A stretch of 64,000 nucleotides of DNA. Origin: Artocarpus heterophyllus (taxonomy: Eukaryota; Streptophyta; Magnoliopsida; Rosales; Moraceae). Where the stretch lies: positions 19,276,809 to 19,340,808 of the forward strand of contig CM046345.1 of the NCBI GenBank assembly GCA_025403435.1, written 5' to 3'. Shown here piece after piece: positions 1 through 12,634 of the stretch. Position numbers and translations under genes: made by a program. The notes beneath the pieces were generated by a model. It was not told the DNA's origin. It ran no database searches and worked only from the letters and a program-made list of their open reading frames with translations. Each line of letters begins with the position of its first letter. Within the stretch, counting starts at the first letter, position 1.

Positions 1-1257
1 AAAGTGATGCTCAATCGTTAGCTAATGCTTTAACTACTTTATGCTTCTAACTTCACAAACTATTGTTGAACCATACATTAGTTTTATTTATCATAGCATA
101 AAGCATTTTTCCTTGAAAGGGTTTGAGATTCATCATTTCCAATAAATCTCATATTGAGTTGAGAATTCAATTCAACCTCTAAGTGCCTCAGAAACACAAT
201 TTTTAAAATCCATTATAATTCTTATTGCAAAAGAATCAACAACTGATTTATATTCTCATGTGTGCGGGTCCATTTTACACATAATATATAAACCAGTCAT
301 GCCATATAGTTTCTTTTTCATACCACTGTCCATAAAATTTATCAAACACTCGGTATGCATGATTAATCAAAACATAACCCTATTTAAATCTATGTTCAAA
401 TATTTCTAAAACACTTGTATCCTCTTCAACAATCATAAACCTCTTATTCTTTATGAAAAATAGATTCATAATACACTTAAACCATACTCAAACACAACTA
501 ATAAGAGCCCTTACTTAAAGCTTGAAACACTTAAGGTAAGTTAAGATTTTTACCTCCAGACTTCTTGGGATCTTCTCCAAAATGGTAAACCTTGTTTCTA
601 AGAATGATTTAGAAGCTTGAATCATCAAATCGTTGAGTGAGACTTAGCTTGAGAGGAGGTAGGTTTCATGGAGGAGAAATATGGAGTAAACTTTATTCCA
701 ATTTGACTCATGGCTATTTATAGGCCCATCTAGTGGCAAAATTGTAAATAAAAAGTTCTGGTCTCCTCCCCCTTTTAGGGCCCATGAAATTATCAAGAGT
801 AATGTGAAATTTTCTACACTTTTGAAAAAGAAAAATCTAACTTTGCTTTGAATTTTGCGGTTCAAGTTTATATGCGTAAAATTTTTCTTATACTGTTAGT
901 ATCCTTTATACAACCTTCCACTAGCTTTCACAATCTTACATGATTATCCGTACTTTTTGTTTAGTATGGCTTATATACTGCATTATTTTATTCAACATAA
1001 TTCCTATACTGCATTTTCATTGTAGAATCTGTTATGATAGATTCTTTGATAGTTTTACTACTAGCTTTTTTTTTACCTATTCATCATCAAACCTTCATTT
1101 GAATGTCTTTAAAGATTCTCTTCATCAATATGTCAGTAAATTTAGATTTAACAGAAACCTTTATGACATAAAATTACTCAAAATAACTCTTAAGTGGTGC
1201 ATATATAATGCACTGTAAGTTTTTTGGGTGTTACTCACTCTTGGTCCATGACAAACA
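1..1257 (-). mobile_element. Left-edge AT-rich DNA, probable LTR fragment (- strand)
   Basis: I see no coding region here. Read on the minus strand, there is a TATA-like box at 714-723, then a pyrimidine-rich leader-like stretch and a splice-donor-like AGGTAAAA near 555-560. The Ty3/gypsy LTR at 47422-49640 has the same arrangement, so I infer an LTR promoter/leader region running off the left edge. No LTR ends or TSD can be seen, and a degraded host promoter is an alternative. Short open frames at 644-865 and 940-1218 have no recognisable domain. Confidence 0.3.
714..723 (-). promoter_or_regulatory. TATA-like box (CTATAAATAG on the - strand)
   Basis: The plus strand reads CTATTTATAG, a good plant TATA box on the minus strand. 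It would direct transcription leftward from about 685-690. Its owner is uncertain. Confidence 0.4.
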
Positions 1258-1302
1258 CTATGAATCAGAGCATTTACTCTAACTTCAAGGTAAGTGGACT
1301 CT

Positions 1303-1307
1303 CTCAC
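1303..1307. repeat. Target-site duplication of element C, left copy (CTCAC)
   Basis: CTCAC sits just before the left LTR of element C and recurs just after its right LTR at 42361-42365. Confidence 0.75.
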
Positions 1308-1858
1308 TTTGGACTAGGTGCCTGTAGGATTAAATGATATAATAATTTTTGAAACATTTAGCTAATAAAGAAATATCATTTGTCATATATCAAATATTGT
1401 TCTATTTATGTTCATTTATGTTGAATTTATAATAAACAAACAAAAGTCTGAGACTATCAATCAAAACTATTAAGATCTTGCGTATGGTGGATAGATTATG
1501 CCGAAGACATGAATCTAATAGTGATGGTCTAAATATAAAAGATCCTCAATCGAGAGAATAAAGTTGGATGCTTTATTCACATAAACATTGTTATGTTGAT
1601 CATATCCCTAACAAGAGATGACTTGTCTTGTTCACAAAAGTGGGATTTTGCGGGTAGAAATATTGATATATTGTCATTGGTGACGATATATTGGCTCGAG
1701 ACTAAAGATGAATTGATTTAATTAATAATTCTACTTAATAAACTAATTCATTTTAGACAATCATATATGTTATATCTTAATCCTGATATGAATCAATGGG
1801 TTCGTATTCTCAACTTGTGTCTTTTGATGTACCAAAATATGACATCCTAAATTATATG
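1308..1858 (+). repeat. 5' LTR of element C, first part
   Basis: It aligns with the 3' LTR of C from 40383 onward: ACTAGGTGCC, then a shared AT-rich U3 with the same order of motifs. It breaks off at the TSD (ATATG) of element B and resumes at 21015. The expected initial TG is degenerate. Confidence 0.8.
1854..1858. repeat. Target-site duplication of element B, left copy (ATATG)
   Basis: ATATG is repeated at 21010-21014, immediately outside the other LTR of B. Confidence 0.85.
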
Positions 1859-2946
1859 TGTTAGAAAATCGTGTACGCAGTGGAATTTTAAAAATTTTAA
1901 ATTAAAATTTTTTTAAAATATAAGTTTGACATGCTATATACATAAATTAATAAGATCTTACTAACCTTTATATGCCGAAGAGCTCCTACAATCTATGTAG
2001 AGAAGAACGTTCAAGAATAGCCTTAGCCAATCGATCTTCTTTGCTTTTCTCTATCCATGATTGGAATGTGTGTAGGCACACCTCATACAAGTCTTCCACC
2101 GGTGACTCTCCTTTCAACCTATTGAGAAAACCTAGAGCAAAAGTTCGTGATTGTGAACAAAAGCTCTTAGGAGTTTCAGAGTATCTAACACTACAGTATT
2201 CACTTTTAACTTCTCAACTTATCTACTTAACTCAAAAAACTTACTCCTTATTTGTAGAGGTCGTCCTTAAGGTTGGTCATTATTAGATAAGGCCTTAAAA
2301 TTCAAATCTAGATCAACTTCTCATAAAATCACATAAAAAACGCATGATCAAATTATCATTAGATCAACAGTCCAAGCTAAGGGATCGGCCCGCCAAACTT
2401 GCTCCATCGGTAGGCCGAACTAACTAATCGGCTTGTCGAACTTACGATAATATGAACCTTGAGAATCTTTTATTTTCCACCTGAGATTCTTTAGATAGAG
2501 CCTCAGTTATAATTAAAATAACCCAATAGAGAAATTATCTAATTAAAGCAGTCATATCTAGATAATCTCTAGGAAACTAAATATTCTCTTTAATTCAACA
2601 AGTTTATCTTGAATTAAGTAATAAAAATTAATTCAACCGATAAATAAATATGAATTATCCGATCCTATCTAATTTCAGCCAATCTAATAATTTAGCATAA
2701 GTCACCAATTTATTGGAAAAGCAAGTCATATCGTTACAGGATTTAATATGAGCTAGCAAAGGGGACCTGTGGACCTGTATAGTTCAAGCTACGATAATTA
2801 TAAAAATATAATATCTCAGGTATACATTTTATAATTATCAACTCTAATGCTCATTCACTAAAAGCTTAGAGCTGCACTCTCGAACTATATAAAATTACAA
2901 GCCTAAATTAGCTAAGTGTCAATGACATATCATAATACGCTATATC
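1859..2946 (-). repeat. 3' LTR of element B, U5-side part
   Basis: It begins TGTTAGAAAA and aligns with 19072-20160 (the 5' LTR of B), including the conserved block around 1930-2110. The TATA position near 2244-2256 is mutated relative to the 5' LTR. Element A interrupts it at 2947. Confidence 0.82.
2942..2946. repeat. Target-site duplication of element A, left copy (ATATC)
   Basis: ATATC is repeated at 12630-12634. Joining the flanks across A restores the LTR of B, as seen intact near 20140-20180. Confidence 0.9.
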
Positions 2947-4970
2947 TGTTGGAAAAATAGGTGAGAGGTGCGCAGCGGAAATTAAAAAAATTTTAACATC
3001 AGAGTATTTTTCCAAAACACAAGTTTGACATGCTATATGTATAAATTAAACAGATCTTACTAACCTCTATGTGCCGAAGAACCTTCGCGATCCGTGAAGA
3101 GAAGTAACGTTCTAGAAGAGCCTCAACCAACTGGTCTTCTTGGCTATTCTCTATCCACGACTGGAGTGAGTGTGGGCTCACACGTACAGCTCTTCCACCG
3201 GTGACTCTTCTTCCAACCAATCGAGAGAACCCAAAGCTAGTGTTCGTGATTTGTGAACAAAAGCTCTCAGGGAGTTATCAGATGCTCACCAGAAGAGTAT
3301 CACTTTTAATCTTTCTATTGATCTGAGTAAATCATGAGACTCACTCCCTTTATATAGCGATTGGTCCTAGGACCAGTCCTTATCAGATTAGGTCTCAAAA
3401 ACTCAAAACAGAATCAAGTTCGGATCAATATCTGATAAGATCCGCATGAAAACGCGTAATCTTATCTCTCGCTGATCGGCAGGCCGAACAGGCCCCATCG
3501 ACAGGCCAAACATGTAGATCCGTCGGCCGAACTGCCGCATAAATATCTCTGCAAATCTTTTATTTTCCACCCGAGATTCTATAGGATAAAGTCTCAGTTT
3601 TGATTCAAATAACCCAATAGAAAAGTTATCTGATCAAAACAAACTTTATCAAGATAATCTCTAAGAAAATAAATCAATTCACAATAATTCTACAAGTTTA
3701 TCTTGATTTAATTTATTTTTAATTAAATCAACCGACAAATAGACAAGAATTATCTGATCTCAATAATTCAACAAGTTTATCTTAAATTAATTTTATTACA
3801 AAATTAATTTAACCAATAAACAGACATGAATTATTTGATTCTTTCAAATTTTAAACCAATCTGATAAATCCGACATAAGTCACCAATTATTAAAAAAGCA
3901 CGTCGTATCGTTACTGGATTTTGTGAGATAGCAAAGGGGACCAAAATAGACCTATAAAGTTCAAGCTCATGATAATTATGAAACCCAATATCCCATATAT
4001 ACATTTCACAATTATCAACTCCAACGCTATTCCACTAAAAGCTTGGAGCTGCACTCTCGAACTTTATAGAATTACGAAGCCTGTATAGCTAAGTCTCCAT
4101 GACATATCAAAGTGTATCGTATCCCCATATGAAAATCCATAATCAGCTTAAGGACAAGTTCTGTCTTACCTTCCTGATTATTTTTATCTTACGTTCCATT
4201 ATCTCACCATTAGAAAACTTACCATCCAAAGACAGTATACCATTCGGTTACGCCTATGTATCCAAATGGTTGAGCGCTCCAGTTTTCCAATTACAGGAAA
4301 ACGCATATAAGAGGATATCATTACTCCTAAAGAAGAGCTATGGATTCTATAGCTATGAGTAATAAGTCTACGCTATCAAGAGTTATGCCTCCAACGTACT
4401 GGCATGCATACCACTATTAAGATATGGGAGTCACCCTTTGGTACATCAAAAGACACAAGTCGAGATAACGGGCCCACTATTCATCTTAGGATTAAGATAC
4501 AATACAAATGACTGTCTAAAGTGAATCGATTTGCCGAGACAGAATTATTAATCCAAATCAATTCACTTTATGTCTCGATCCAACACATCATCACCTATGA
4601 CAACGTGCCAATGTTTATATTCACGGAGTCCAACTCCGATGGTCAAGACAAACCATCTCCCTAGAGGGATATAGACAACATAACAATCTTTACATGAATA
4701 AAGCGTCCAACTTTATTCCCTCGATTGCGAATCATATGTTTTAGACCGTTACCTTAAGAATCGTGTCTTCCGCATAATCAGTCCATCATATGCCCAATTC
4801 TTAAGGTTTAGACCGACAGTCTCAGACTACTGTTTGCTTAACATACATTCAACAAATATGAACATAAAGAGAACAAGATTTGGTATATATAAATGAATAA
4901 ATTCTTTATTGATAAAAATGTCTCCAAAAACGTATTACATTTTTACTCCTTAGGACATACATATCTAACA
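2947..4970 (-). repeat. 3' LTR of element A
   Basis: It starts TGTTGG and ends AACA on the plus strand, so on the element strand it runs TGTTAG to CAACA. Length is 2024 bp, nearly equal to its partner at 10608-12629. It contains a TATA box at 3349-3358 and a palindrome-motif group near 3470-3540. Confidence 0.92.
3349..3358 (-). promoter_or_regulatory. TATA box in the 3' LTR of A
   Basis: The minus strand reads CTATATAAAG. The same box lies at the matching place in the 5' LTR (11009-11019). In a 3' LTR it could drive readout leftward into B and C sequence. Confidence 0.6.
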
Positions 4971-4981
4971 ATCTCCCACTT
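4971..4981 (-). other. Polypurine tract of element A
   Basis: The minus strand reads AAGTGGGAGAT directly before the LTR start. In this family such a tract primes plus-strand DNA synthesis. The stop codon of pol is 3 bp further upstream. Confidence 0.8.
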
Positions 4982-4984
4982 GCA

Positions 4985-7900
4985 CTAAGTGAGTAAATAC
5001 AACAAATCTCGCATCCCCATAGCTTCGACATGTTTCTCAAAGACTCTCCCTGTAAGTGTCTTCGTAAATGGATCAGCTAAATTGTCCTCTGACGTGATCT
5101 TGCACACTGTGACATGCCCATCCTCAACGAAGTCCTTTATCACGTGATACTTCCAATCAATATGTTTACTCTTCTTGTGAAATCTTGGTTCCTTAGCATT
5201 AGCTACCACCGCACTGTTATCACAGTACAGTGATATCGCCTTATCTATACCAGGAACTATCTCAAGATCCCCAAGGAACTTGCAGAGCCACACTGCTTCT
5301 TTCGAAGCATCACTAGCTGCTACATACTCAGCCTCCATCGTTGAATCCGAAGTGCAATCTTGCTTCGTACTTCTCCAACTGATGGCACCGCCACCCAGAG
5401 TAAACATAAACCCAAAAGTTGATTTCCTAGAATCCAAACAGGATTGAAATCCAAGTCAGTGTATCCTAGAGGAGTCAAGTCCTCACCCGAATACACAAAC
5501 ATATACCCTCGAGTCCTTCTCAGGTACTTGAAAATATGCTTTACCGCAACCCAATGGTTCGGTCCTGGATCCGCCTGAAATCGACTTACAATCCCGACCG
5601 CATAGCTAATATGCGGTCGTGTGCAAAGCATGGCATACATAAGACTATCCACTGCTGAAGCATAAGGCACCTTCTTAATGTATTCTCTTTCTTCATAAGA
5701 CTTTAGAGAGTCTTTCTTAGAAAGAGTAATTCCAGACCTAGATGGTTGCCTACCTTCTTGGAATCCTGCATTGCAAACCTCCTGAGAATTTTATCTATGT
5801 AGCCAGCTTGTGACAAAGCTATCATTTTGTTCTTCCTATCCCGAAAGATCTAGATACCGAGAACAAAATTAGCCTCCCCCAAGTCCTTCATATCAAACTA
5901 CTTGATCAACCATAATTTGACCGATGACAATGCCCCAACGTCATTGCCAATTAGCAGAATGTCATTTGCATAGAGCAGTAGAAAAACCACCTTCCCATCC
6001 TTTATGTGTTTATAAACACATGGTTCATCCACATTTTGTGAGAACCCATAAGTCTTGATCACCTGATCAAATCTTATGTTTCAAGAACTAGAATCCTGCT
6101 TAAGTTCATAAATTGACTGTAGCAGCTTACAAACCTTACCCTCTTAACCCGCGACCTTGAACCTGTCTGGTTGTTTCATATAAATGGACTCATCAAGATA
6201 GCCATTCAGAAAAGCCGTCTTGACATCCATCTGCCAAATCTCGTAGTCGAGAGCGACAGCTATGGACAAGAGAATCCGGATGGACTTAAGCATGGCTACA
6301 GGCGAAAAGGTTTCCTCATAATCGATTCCTTCCTTTTGCGTGTAACCCTTAGCTACCGGTCTACCCTTAAAGGTTTCGACCTTTCTATCCACTCCTCTTT
6401 TCCTCTTGTAGATCCACTTACACCCTATGAGTTTTACCCCCTCGAGAAGATCCACAAGCTCCCAGACCCGATTAGTCTTCATAGACTTCATCTCAATGTT
6501 CATGGCCTCTGTCCAGAGTTTTGAATCAACATCCTTCATAGCCTCTGCGTAAGTATAAGGATCGTTGTCATGTTCATCCGGTTCAGCCAAGAAGACTTCC
6601 CCCTTGAACATATACCTCTCAGGTTGATGCCCGATCCTCCCACTACGCCGAAGCCCCTGAGGTTGTTGTTTAGGTTCGTTTGGTTTTTCTACACTGATCG
6701 GAACGGTTTCATTTGGAACCTCCATAGTGAACGAATCACCCCTTAATTCCTCAAGCACAACTTTGCTTTGAGGGTTAAAGTCATCCATGTAACTTTCTTC
6801 GAGGAAAGTTGCATTAACAGAATCCACGACTTTATTTTCCTTTGGGTTATAAAAATAACCCCCTTTAGTCCCTTTTGGATGTCCTACAAATACGCAAACT
6901 TCCGAATGTGCTTCCAACTTATTCGGATCCTTAAACAGGACATGAGCCGGACATCCCCATATGCGAATATGGTTTAAGGATGTCTTCCTTCTTGTCCACA
7001 ACTCGTGAGGAGTTTTAGGGACCTATTTTGAAGGCACATTGTTCAAAAGATAACATGCGGTTTGTAGTGCATATCCCCAAAAGGATAAAGGCAATGATGA
7101 ATAACTCATCATGGACCTAATCATGCCCAACAAAGTCCTATTTCTTTTCTCCACTACGCCATTCTGCTACGGAGTGCCTGACGCAGTCAAATGGGATAAA
7201 AACCTATTCTCCAACAAGTGTCCCAAGAACTCATCAGAAAGGTATTTTCCACCTCGATCTGATCGAAGTGCCTTTATAGGTCTACCCAATTGCTTTTCCA
7301 CTTTAGCCTGAAACTCCCTGAACTTGTCAAAAGTTTCGCTTTTGTGGTGCATTAGGCACACATACCCATATCTTGAGTAATCATTAATAAAAGTGACGAA
7401 GTACTCATACCCTCCTCGTGCCCGGATGTTCATCGGTCCGCAAACATCACTATGCACAAGTTCTAGAACCCCTTCGGCCCTATTGCCTTTAGACCCATAT
7501 GGTCTTTTGGTCATTTTACCCTCCAAACAAGATTCACATTGAGGTATAGATTCTACCTTTAAGTAACTTAAAGGTCCATCCCTTACCAACCTTTGAATCC
7601 TATTCAGGTTAATGTGACCAAGGCGTAAATGCTAAAGATAAGTCTTATTAGAGTGCAAAGTTTTAAGTCTTTAGAGTTATTATCATTCATCTCAGCATTA
7701 AGCAATAAGTCCATCTTAGGTTTGATAAAATATAGATTATTTTACACCCATCCAGAACAGATAAAAGATTTATTTTTACATATCACCACTTTTTCATTAA
7801 AAGATACCACATAGGAGTCTTTAAATAAACAAGATATAGAAATTAATTTCCTTTTAAATTTAGGAACATAAAAACAATCTTGCAAAATTAAATTCCTATA

Positions 7901-8938
7901 ATTATCAAAGTAAAGATGGACATCTCCCACTGCTTCCGCTGAGACCAAGGATCCATCGCCCATCCGAAGCGTGAAGTCTTCATGTAGCAGACTTCTTGTT
8001 TCTTTGAATCCCCTTAGAGAAACACAAACATGATTAGTTGCACCGGAATCTATGACCCAGATGTCACTGGATTCCTCAACCAAACAAGTTTCTAAATACA
8101 GAAGATCACACCTACCTCCTTTGGAAAGGAAGTCCTTGCAATGCTTCTTAATATGCCCGACCTTTCCACAGAAGAAGCACTTAAGCTTCTTTGGGTTCTT
8201 CTTCTTCTTCTTGTTCTTGCTCTTGGTGCTAGCAGGAATAGAAGACTTCCCATTCTTGGCCCGTTGTTTCTTTTTATTCCCAGAGTTAGAATTGGAACCA
8301 GAAGCAGCTACCAAGTTGGTCTCACCACCCGCAGGAGACTCCCTGATTAGCAGTTCAAACTCCTAAAACTGTTTCATTAGTTCTGTCAAGGTCATATCCC
8401 ATCTATTGCTTAAGTTAAAAGTAGCTCTAAACAGAATAAATTCCTTAGACAGAGTCTCAAAGACCATAGTCATCTGAGTTTCGGCATCGATGTCGGCTCC
8501 ATTGGTTTGTGCCTCAACGAGGTAACCCATTACCAACATCATGTGCTCCTTTACAGACGTCCCCGGTCTATGTCTACAGTTTAAGAGTTTTCGAGGCGTC
8601 CCTTGCCGCTTTGTTATGGCCTGGCCTCCAAACATGTCCTCAAGGTTATCCAAGATCTGCTTTGTAGTCTCATAATCTTGATGTTAAGCCTGCAGCACAT
8701 TATTCATGCTAGCCATAACATAGCAGCGGGCCTGATCATTAGCATCTTTCCAGTGGTCATACGCTTGGAATTGCTCATTAGATGAGTCTCCCGTAGGCTC
8801 GGGAGGACAAGGAGTTGTCAGAACTTGTTTCAGTTTCTCAAAGGACAGGATGATATCCAGGTTCTATTTCCAATCATTGTAATTCTCACCGGTTAATTGG
8901 TTTTTGTCAAGTATCGATGATAAAGCACTTTTAGACAT
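4985..8938 (-). pseudogene. Gag-pol polyprotein of element A (decayed, copia order)
   Basis: The frame starts at ATG 8938 (start MSKSALSS) and ends at TAG 4985-4987, about 1318 codons, normal for copia. Order on the minus strand: gag capsid region; zinc knuckle CX2CX4HX4C at 8179-8138; protease with intact DSG at 8050-8042; integrase with Asp at 7448, Asp at 7259 and Glu at 7151; reverse transcriptase; RNase H with the LYCDN motif. The RT box, normally YVDD, reads YAND at 5972-5961, so the first catalytic Asp is lost. In-frame stops occur near 8865, 8690, 8361, 7740, 7165 and 7021, mostly where a sibling copy has CAG, CAA or TGG. Frame changes occur between 7742 and 7589 and again in RT. Not functional. 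Confidence 0.92.
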
Positions 8939-9895
8939 TTTTAATCTACAATAAAGAATCATATATCAAACATAAGCAAACATATTATAATAATTTAGTA
9001 AGATAACACAATCATGTAAAATCATACAAATGTGTTTATGTGTCAAAACCTTAAAAATATCACAACCTTACAACGATAATTCCCAACTCAGAATTCAACA
9101 AGCTCCTAGGGAAGTCATGCCAAATTCAATCAGGAACACGGATCCCCTCCTGATTAATATATGCCATCCAGGACCCGTATGATCCAGCATATATTAATAA
9201 TCATTTCTTTGGCCATTAATTTTATTAACAGAGCTCCTAGGGGAGGTTAATAATAAAATTAACGTGAGTGTATAACCATCGTTTCAATATTTTATCCATG
9301 ATTTATAATCACCACCTAGGGGTGTGCAACCATAAATTATACTAAAATACCTTATCCTTCCAAAGATCCAGTCTGGTACATGATAGAAATCCCTTCCTAG
9401 GGGTCGGGACCACCATGTTCTTCCTATGGACCAACGATGGAGGCCTTAGGTTCTCTCTTCGAAAACCTTCTCCCACTCAATCTTTTGAAGTCAAGGTTTT
9501 ATTTTAAAATTATGCATGAATAATTTTAATATGAGCGGCACTTCCTATTCTATATGACATGTTATCAATATACATGGCAAATCATATTATAATGTAGACA
9601 AGTAAAGAATCAAGCAAAGCTACAAGCAAAACAATAATAACCGTAATATTATGGCTCTTCCCTAGAGAATAGAAAACTAAGATTACAAAAGAATAATCAA
9701 AACATATATCGATTCTTCATCCTTGAATCCTCAAGTTGTATCATTCTTCACATAATTCCCATCTTCAAGTCTTCAATTCCATAAGAATCAAATACTTCAT
9801 ATTTTCGGTCCTATCCAAATTTAATGTTTCTCAGAATCATTTCAAAAATAAAATTAAAACTACACTGCAAAAATCACACCTTTTCTGGAAATTTT

Positions 9896-10112
9896 CTAGC
9901 TCTCGGTTGGCAGGGCGAACTGGGTGATCGGCCTGCCGGTCATGCTTCATCGGCCTGCCGACCCATGAAAGTTCGGCATGTCGAAATGGAAGTTCGGCCT
10001 ATCGGCAGAGCCAGCCAATTTCTACCCCACTTACGGCCTGCCGGACCACACGTCTGGCCTGTCGATCTGTGACCATCGGCCCGCCAAACTGGGATGTCCG
10101 ACATGTCGACCG
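9896..10112 (-). repeat. Palindrome cluster in the leader of element A
   Basis: About ten imperfect copies of a short palindrome, core TCGGCNNGCCGA, are spaced roughly 20-25 bp apart in the untranslated leader between primer site and gag. The stretch is far richer in GC and CpG than its surroundings. Related clusters lie in the leaders of B and D. Function unknown; a role in RNA dimerisation/packaging or as protein-binding sites is inference only. Confidence 0.7.
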
Positions 10113-10593
10113 AGCAGAAAACCCTTATTCCAGAAAATACAATTTTAATGCAATTCATCAATTTTATTTTCAACAATTCAAAAACATAAAATTAGAGACT
10201 CAAGAAATACCTGGGTGCGCCATCATAAATCTTCTCGATCCGTCTTCTCTGAATAATCATTTAATTACAAAATTCTTACAAATTTAAAATTAAATAACAA
10301 TTCCTAGACGGAGATGATAGTTCGCCATCTAATTACATGAAAAAACTAGATACACATTCTAACCTCTAAGGAACCATAACCGGTATTAATTAATTAATAA
10401 TTAAACAATGATTTAATCAACCATAATTAATTAATAAACATTCACCACATAATCCATGACAACATATAATAATATAGAAACCTAGAGTGCCCACTCTCTA
10501 TAAAATTTTAATTCAGGCATAGGAGAGATTAAGATCACAAAATTTATGCATATAACATGATCACAAACTTGTAAATTTATGTAAAAAACCTCG

Positions 10594-10605
10594 GCTCTGA
10601 TACCA
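10594..10605 (-). other. Primer-binding site of element A
   Basis: The minus strand reads TGGTATCAGAGC, the standard plant copia site complementary to the 3' end of initiator-Met tRNA. It lies 2 bp inside the 5' LTR. Confidence 0.92.
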
Positions 10606-10607
10606 AT

Positions 10608-12629
10608 TGTTGGAAAAATAGGTGAGAGGTGCGCAACGGAAATTAAAAAACTTTTAACATCAGAGTATTTTTCCAAAACACAAGTTTGACATGCTATATG
10701 TATAAATTAAACAGATCTTACTAACCTCTATGTGTCGAAGAACCTCCGCGATCCGTGAAGAGAAGTAACGTTCCAAAAGAGCCTCAACCAACTGGTCTTC
10801 TTTGCTATTCTCTATCCACGACCGGAGTGAGTGTGGGCTCATACGTACAACTCTTCCACCGGTGACTCTCCTTCCAACCAATCGAGAGAACCCAAAGCTA
10901 GTGTTCGTGATTTGTGAACAAAAGCTCTCAGGGAGTTATCAGATGCTCACCAGAAGAGTATCACTCTTAATCTCTCTATTGATCTGAGTAAATCATGAGA
11001 CTCACTCCCTTTATATAGCGATTGGTCATGGGTTCAGTCCTTGTCAGATTAGGTCTAAAAAACTCAAAACAGAATCAAGTTCGGATCAATATCTGATAAG
11101 ATCCGCGTGAAAACGTGTAATCTTATCTCTCGCTGATCGGTAGGCCGAACAGGCCCCTTCGGCAGGCCAAACACGTAGATTGACAGGCCAAACTGCCGCA
11201 TAAATATCTCCGTGAATCTTTTATTTTCCACCCAAGATTTTATAGGATAAAGTCTCAGTTTTGATTCAAATAACCCAATAGAAAAGTTATCTGATCAAAA
11301 CAAACTTTATTAAGATAATCTCTAAGAAAATAAATCAATTCACAATAATTCTACAAGTTTATCTTGATTTAATTTATCCAATTAAATCAACTGATAAACA
11401 GACAAGAATTATCCAATCCCAATAATTCAACAAGTTTATATTAAATTAATTTTATTACAAAATTAATTTAACCAATAAACGGTCATGAATTATTTGATTC
11501 TTTCAAATTTTAAACCAATCTGATAAATCCGACATAAGTCACTAATTATTGAAAAAGCACGCTGTATCGTTATAGGATTTTGTGAGCTAGCAAAGGGGAC
11601 CAAAATGGACCTATAAAGTTCAAGCTCATGATAATTATGAAACCCAATATCCCAGATATATATTTCACAATTATCAACTCCAACGCTACTCCACTAAAAG
11701 CTTGGAGCTACACTCTCGAACTTTATAGAATTACGAAGCCCGTATAGCTAAGTCTCCATGACATATCAAAGTGTATCGTATCCCCATATGAAAATCCATA
11801 ATCAGCTTAAGGACAAGTTCTGTCTTACCTTCCTGATTATTTTTATCTTACGTTCCATTATCTCACCATTAGAAAACTTACCATCCAAAGACAGTATACC
11901 ATTCGGTTACACCTATGTATCCAAATGGTTGAGCGCTCCAGTTTTTCAATTACAGGATAAAACATATAAGAGGATATTATTACTCCTAAAGAGAAGCTAT
12001 GGATTCCATATCTATGAATAACAATTCTACGCTATCAAGAGTCATGCCTCCAACATACCAGCATGCATATCACTGTTGAGATGTGGGAGTCACCCTTTGG
12101 TACATCAAAAGACACAAGTCGATACAACGGGCCCACTATTCATCTTAGGATTAAGATACAATACAAATGACTGTCTAAAGTGAATTGATTTGCCGAGATA
12201 GAATTATTAATCCAAATCAATTCACTTTAAGTCCCGATCCAACACATCGTCACCTATGACAATGTGCCAATGTTTCTATTCACGGAGTCCAACTCCGATG
12301 GTCAAGACAAACCATCTCCCTAAAGGGATATAGACAACATAACAATCTTTACATGAATAAAGTGCCCAACTTTATTCCCTCAATTGCGGATCATATGTTT
12401 TAGACTGTCACCTTAAGAATCGTGTCTTCCGCATAATCAGTCTATCATATGCCCAATTCTTAAGGTTTAGACCTATAGTCTCAGACTACTGTTTGCTTAA
12501 CATACATTCAACAAATATGAACGTAAAGAGGACAAGATTTGGTATATATAAATGAATAAATTCTTTATTGATAAAAATGTCTCTAAAAACGTATTATATT
12601 TTTACACCTTAAGGCATACATATCTAACA
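10608..12629 (-). repeat. 5' LTR of element A
   Basis: This 2022-bp LTR is the partner of 2947-4970. It has the TATA box at 11009-11019 and TG..CA ends, and the TSD ATATC follows at 12630-12634. Confidence 0.92.
11009..11019 (-). promoter_or_regulatory. TATA box of the 5' LTR of A
   Basis: The minus strand reads GCTATATAAAG. It sits about 400 bp from the U5 end, so transcription would begin near 10980 and run into the leader. The matching box exists in the other LTR. Confidence 0.65.
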
Positions 12630-12634
12630 ATATC
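12630..12634. repeat. Target-site duplication of element A, right copy (ATATC)
   Basis: It is identical to 2942-2946 and lies immediately outside the LTR end. Confidence 0.9.

Larger units (their letters stand above)
2947..12629 (-). mobile_element. Ty1/copia retrotransposon A, innermost and youngest, full length
   Basis: This complete minus-strand element of 9683 bp has a 5' LTR at 10608-12629 (2022 bp) and a primer site at 10594-10605. A leader of about 1.65 kb carries a palindrome cluster. Gag-pol runs 8938 down to 4985, the purine tract is 4971-4981 and the 3' LTR is 2947-4970 (2024 bp). The TSD is ATATC. In a block of about 185 bp (3061-3245 against 10721-10905) I count nine differences between the LTRs, eight of them transitions. 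That is about 5%, the lowest of the four copia copies. It is not autonomous: gag-pol has stops and frameshifts, and the RT active site is mutated. Confidence 0.93.

Noticed and set aside
2999..3220. 73-residue sense frame in the LTR of A, also at 10660-10881 in the other LTR
   Set aside because: It begins with TTG rather than ATG, has no domain, and is repeated only because the two LTRs are near copies.
4099..4362. 87-residue frame antisense to the LTR of A, repeated at 11758-12021
   Set aside because: It is kept only by LTR identity. It runs against the element, has no known domain and is broken in the LTRs of B and D.
9896..10112. Possible CRISPR-like array because of regularly spaced short repeats
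   Set aside because: Units are about 12 bp, imperfect and palindromic, with no unique spacers of fixed length and no cas genes; the context is a plant retrotransposon leader.
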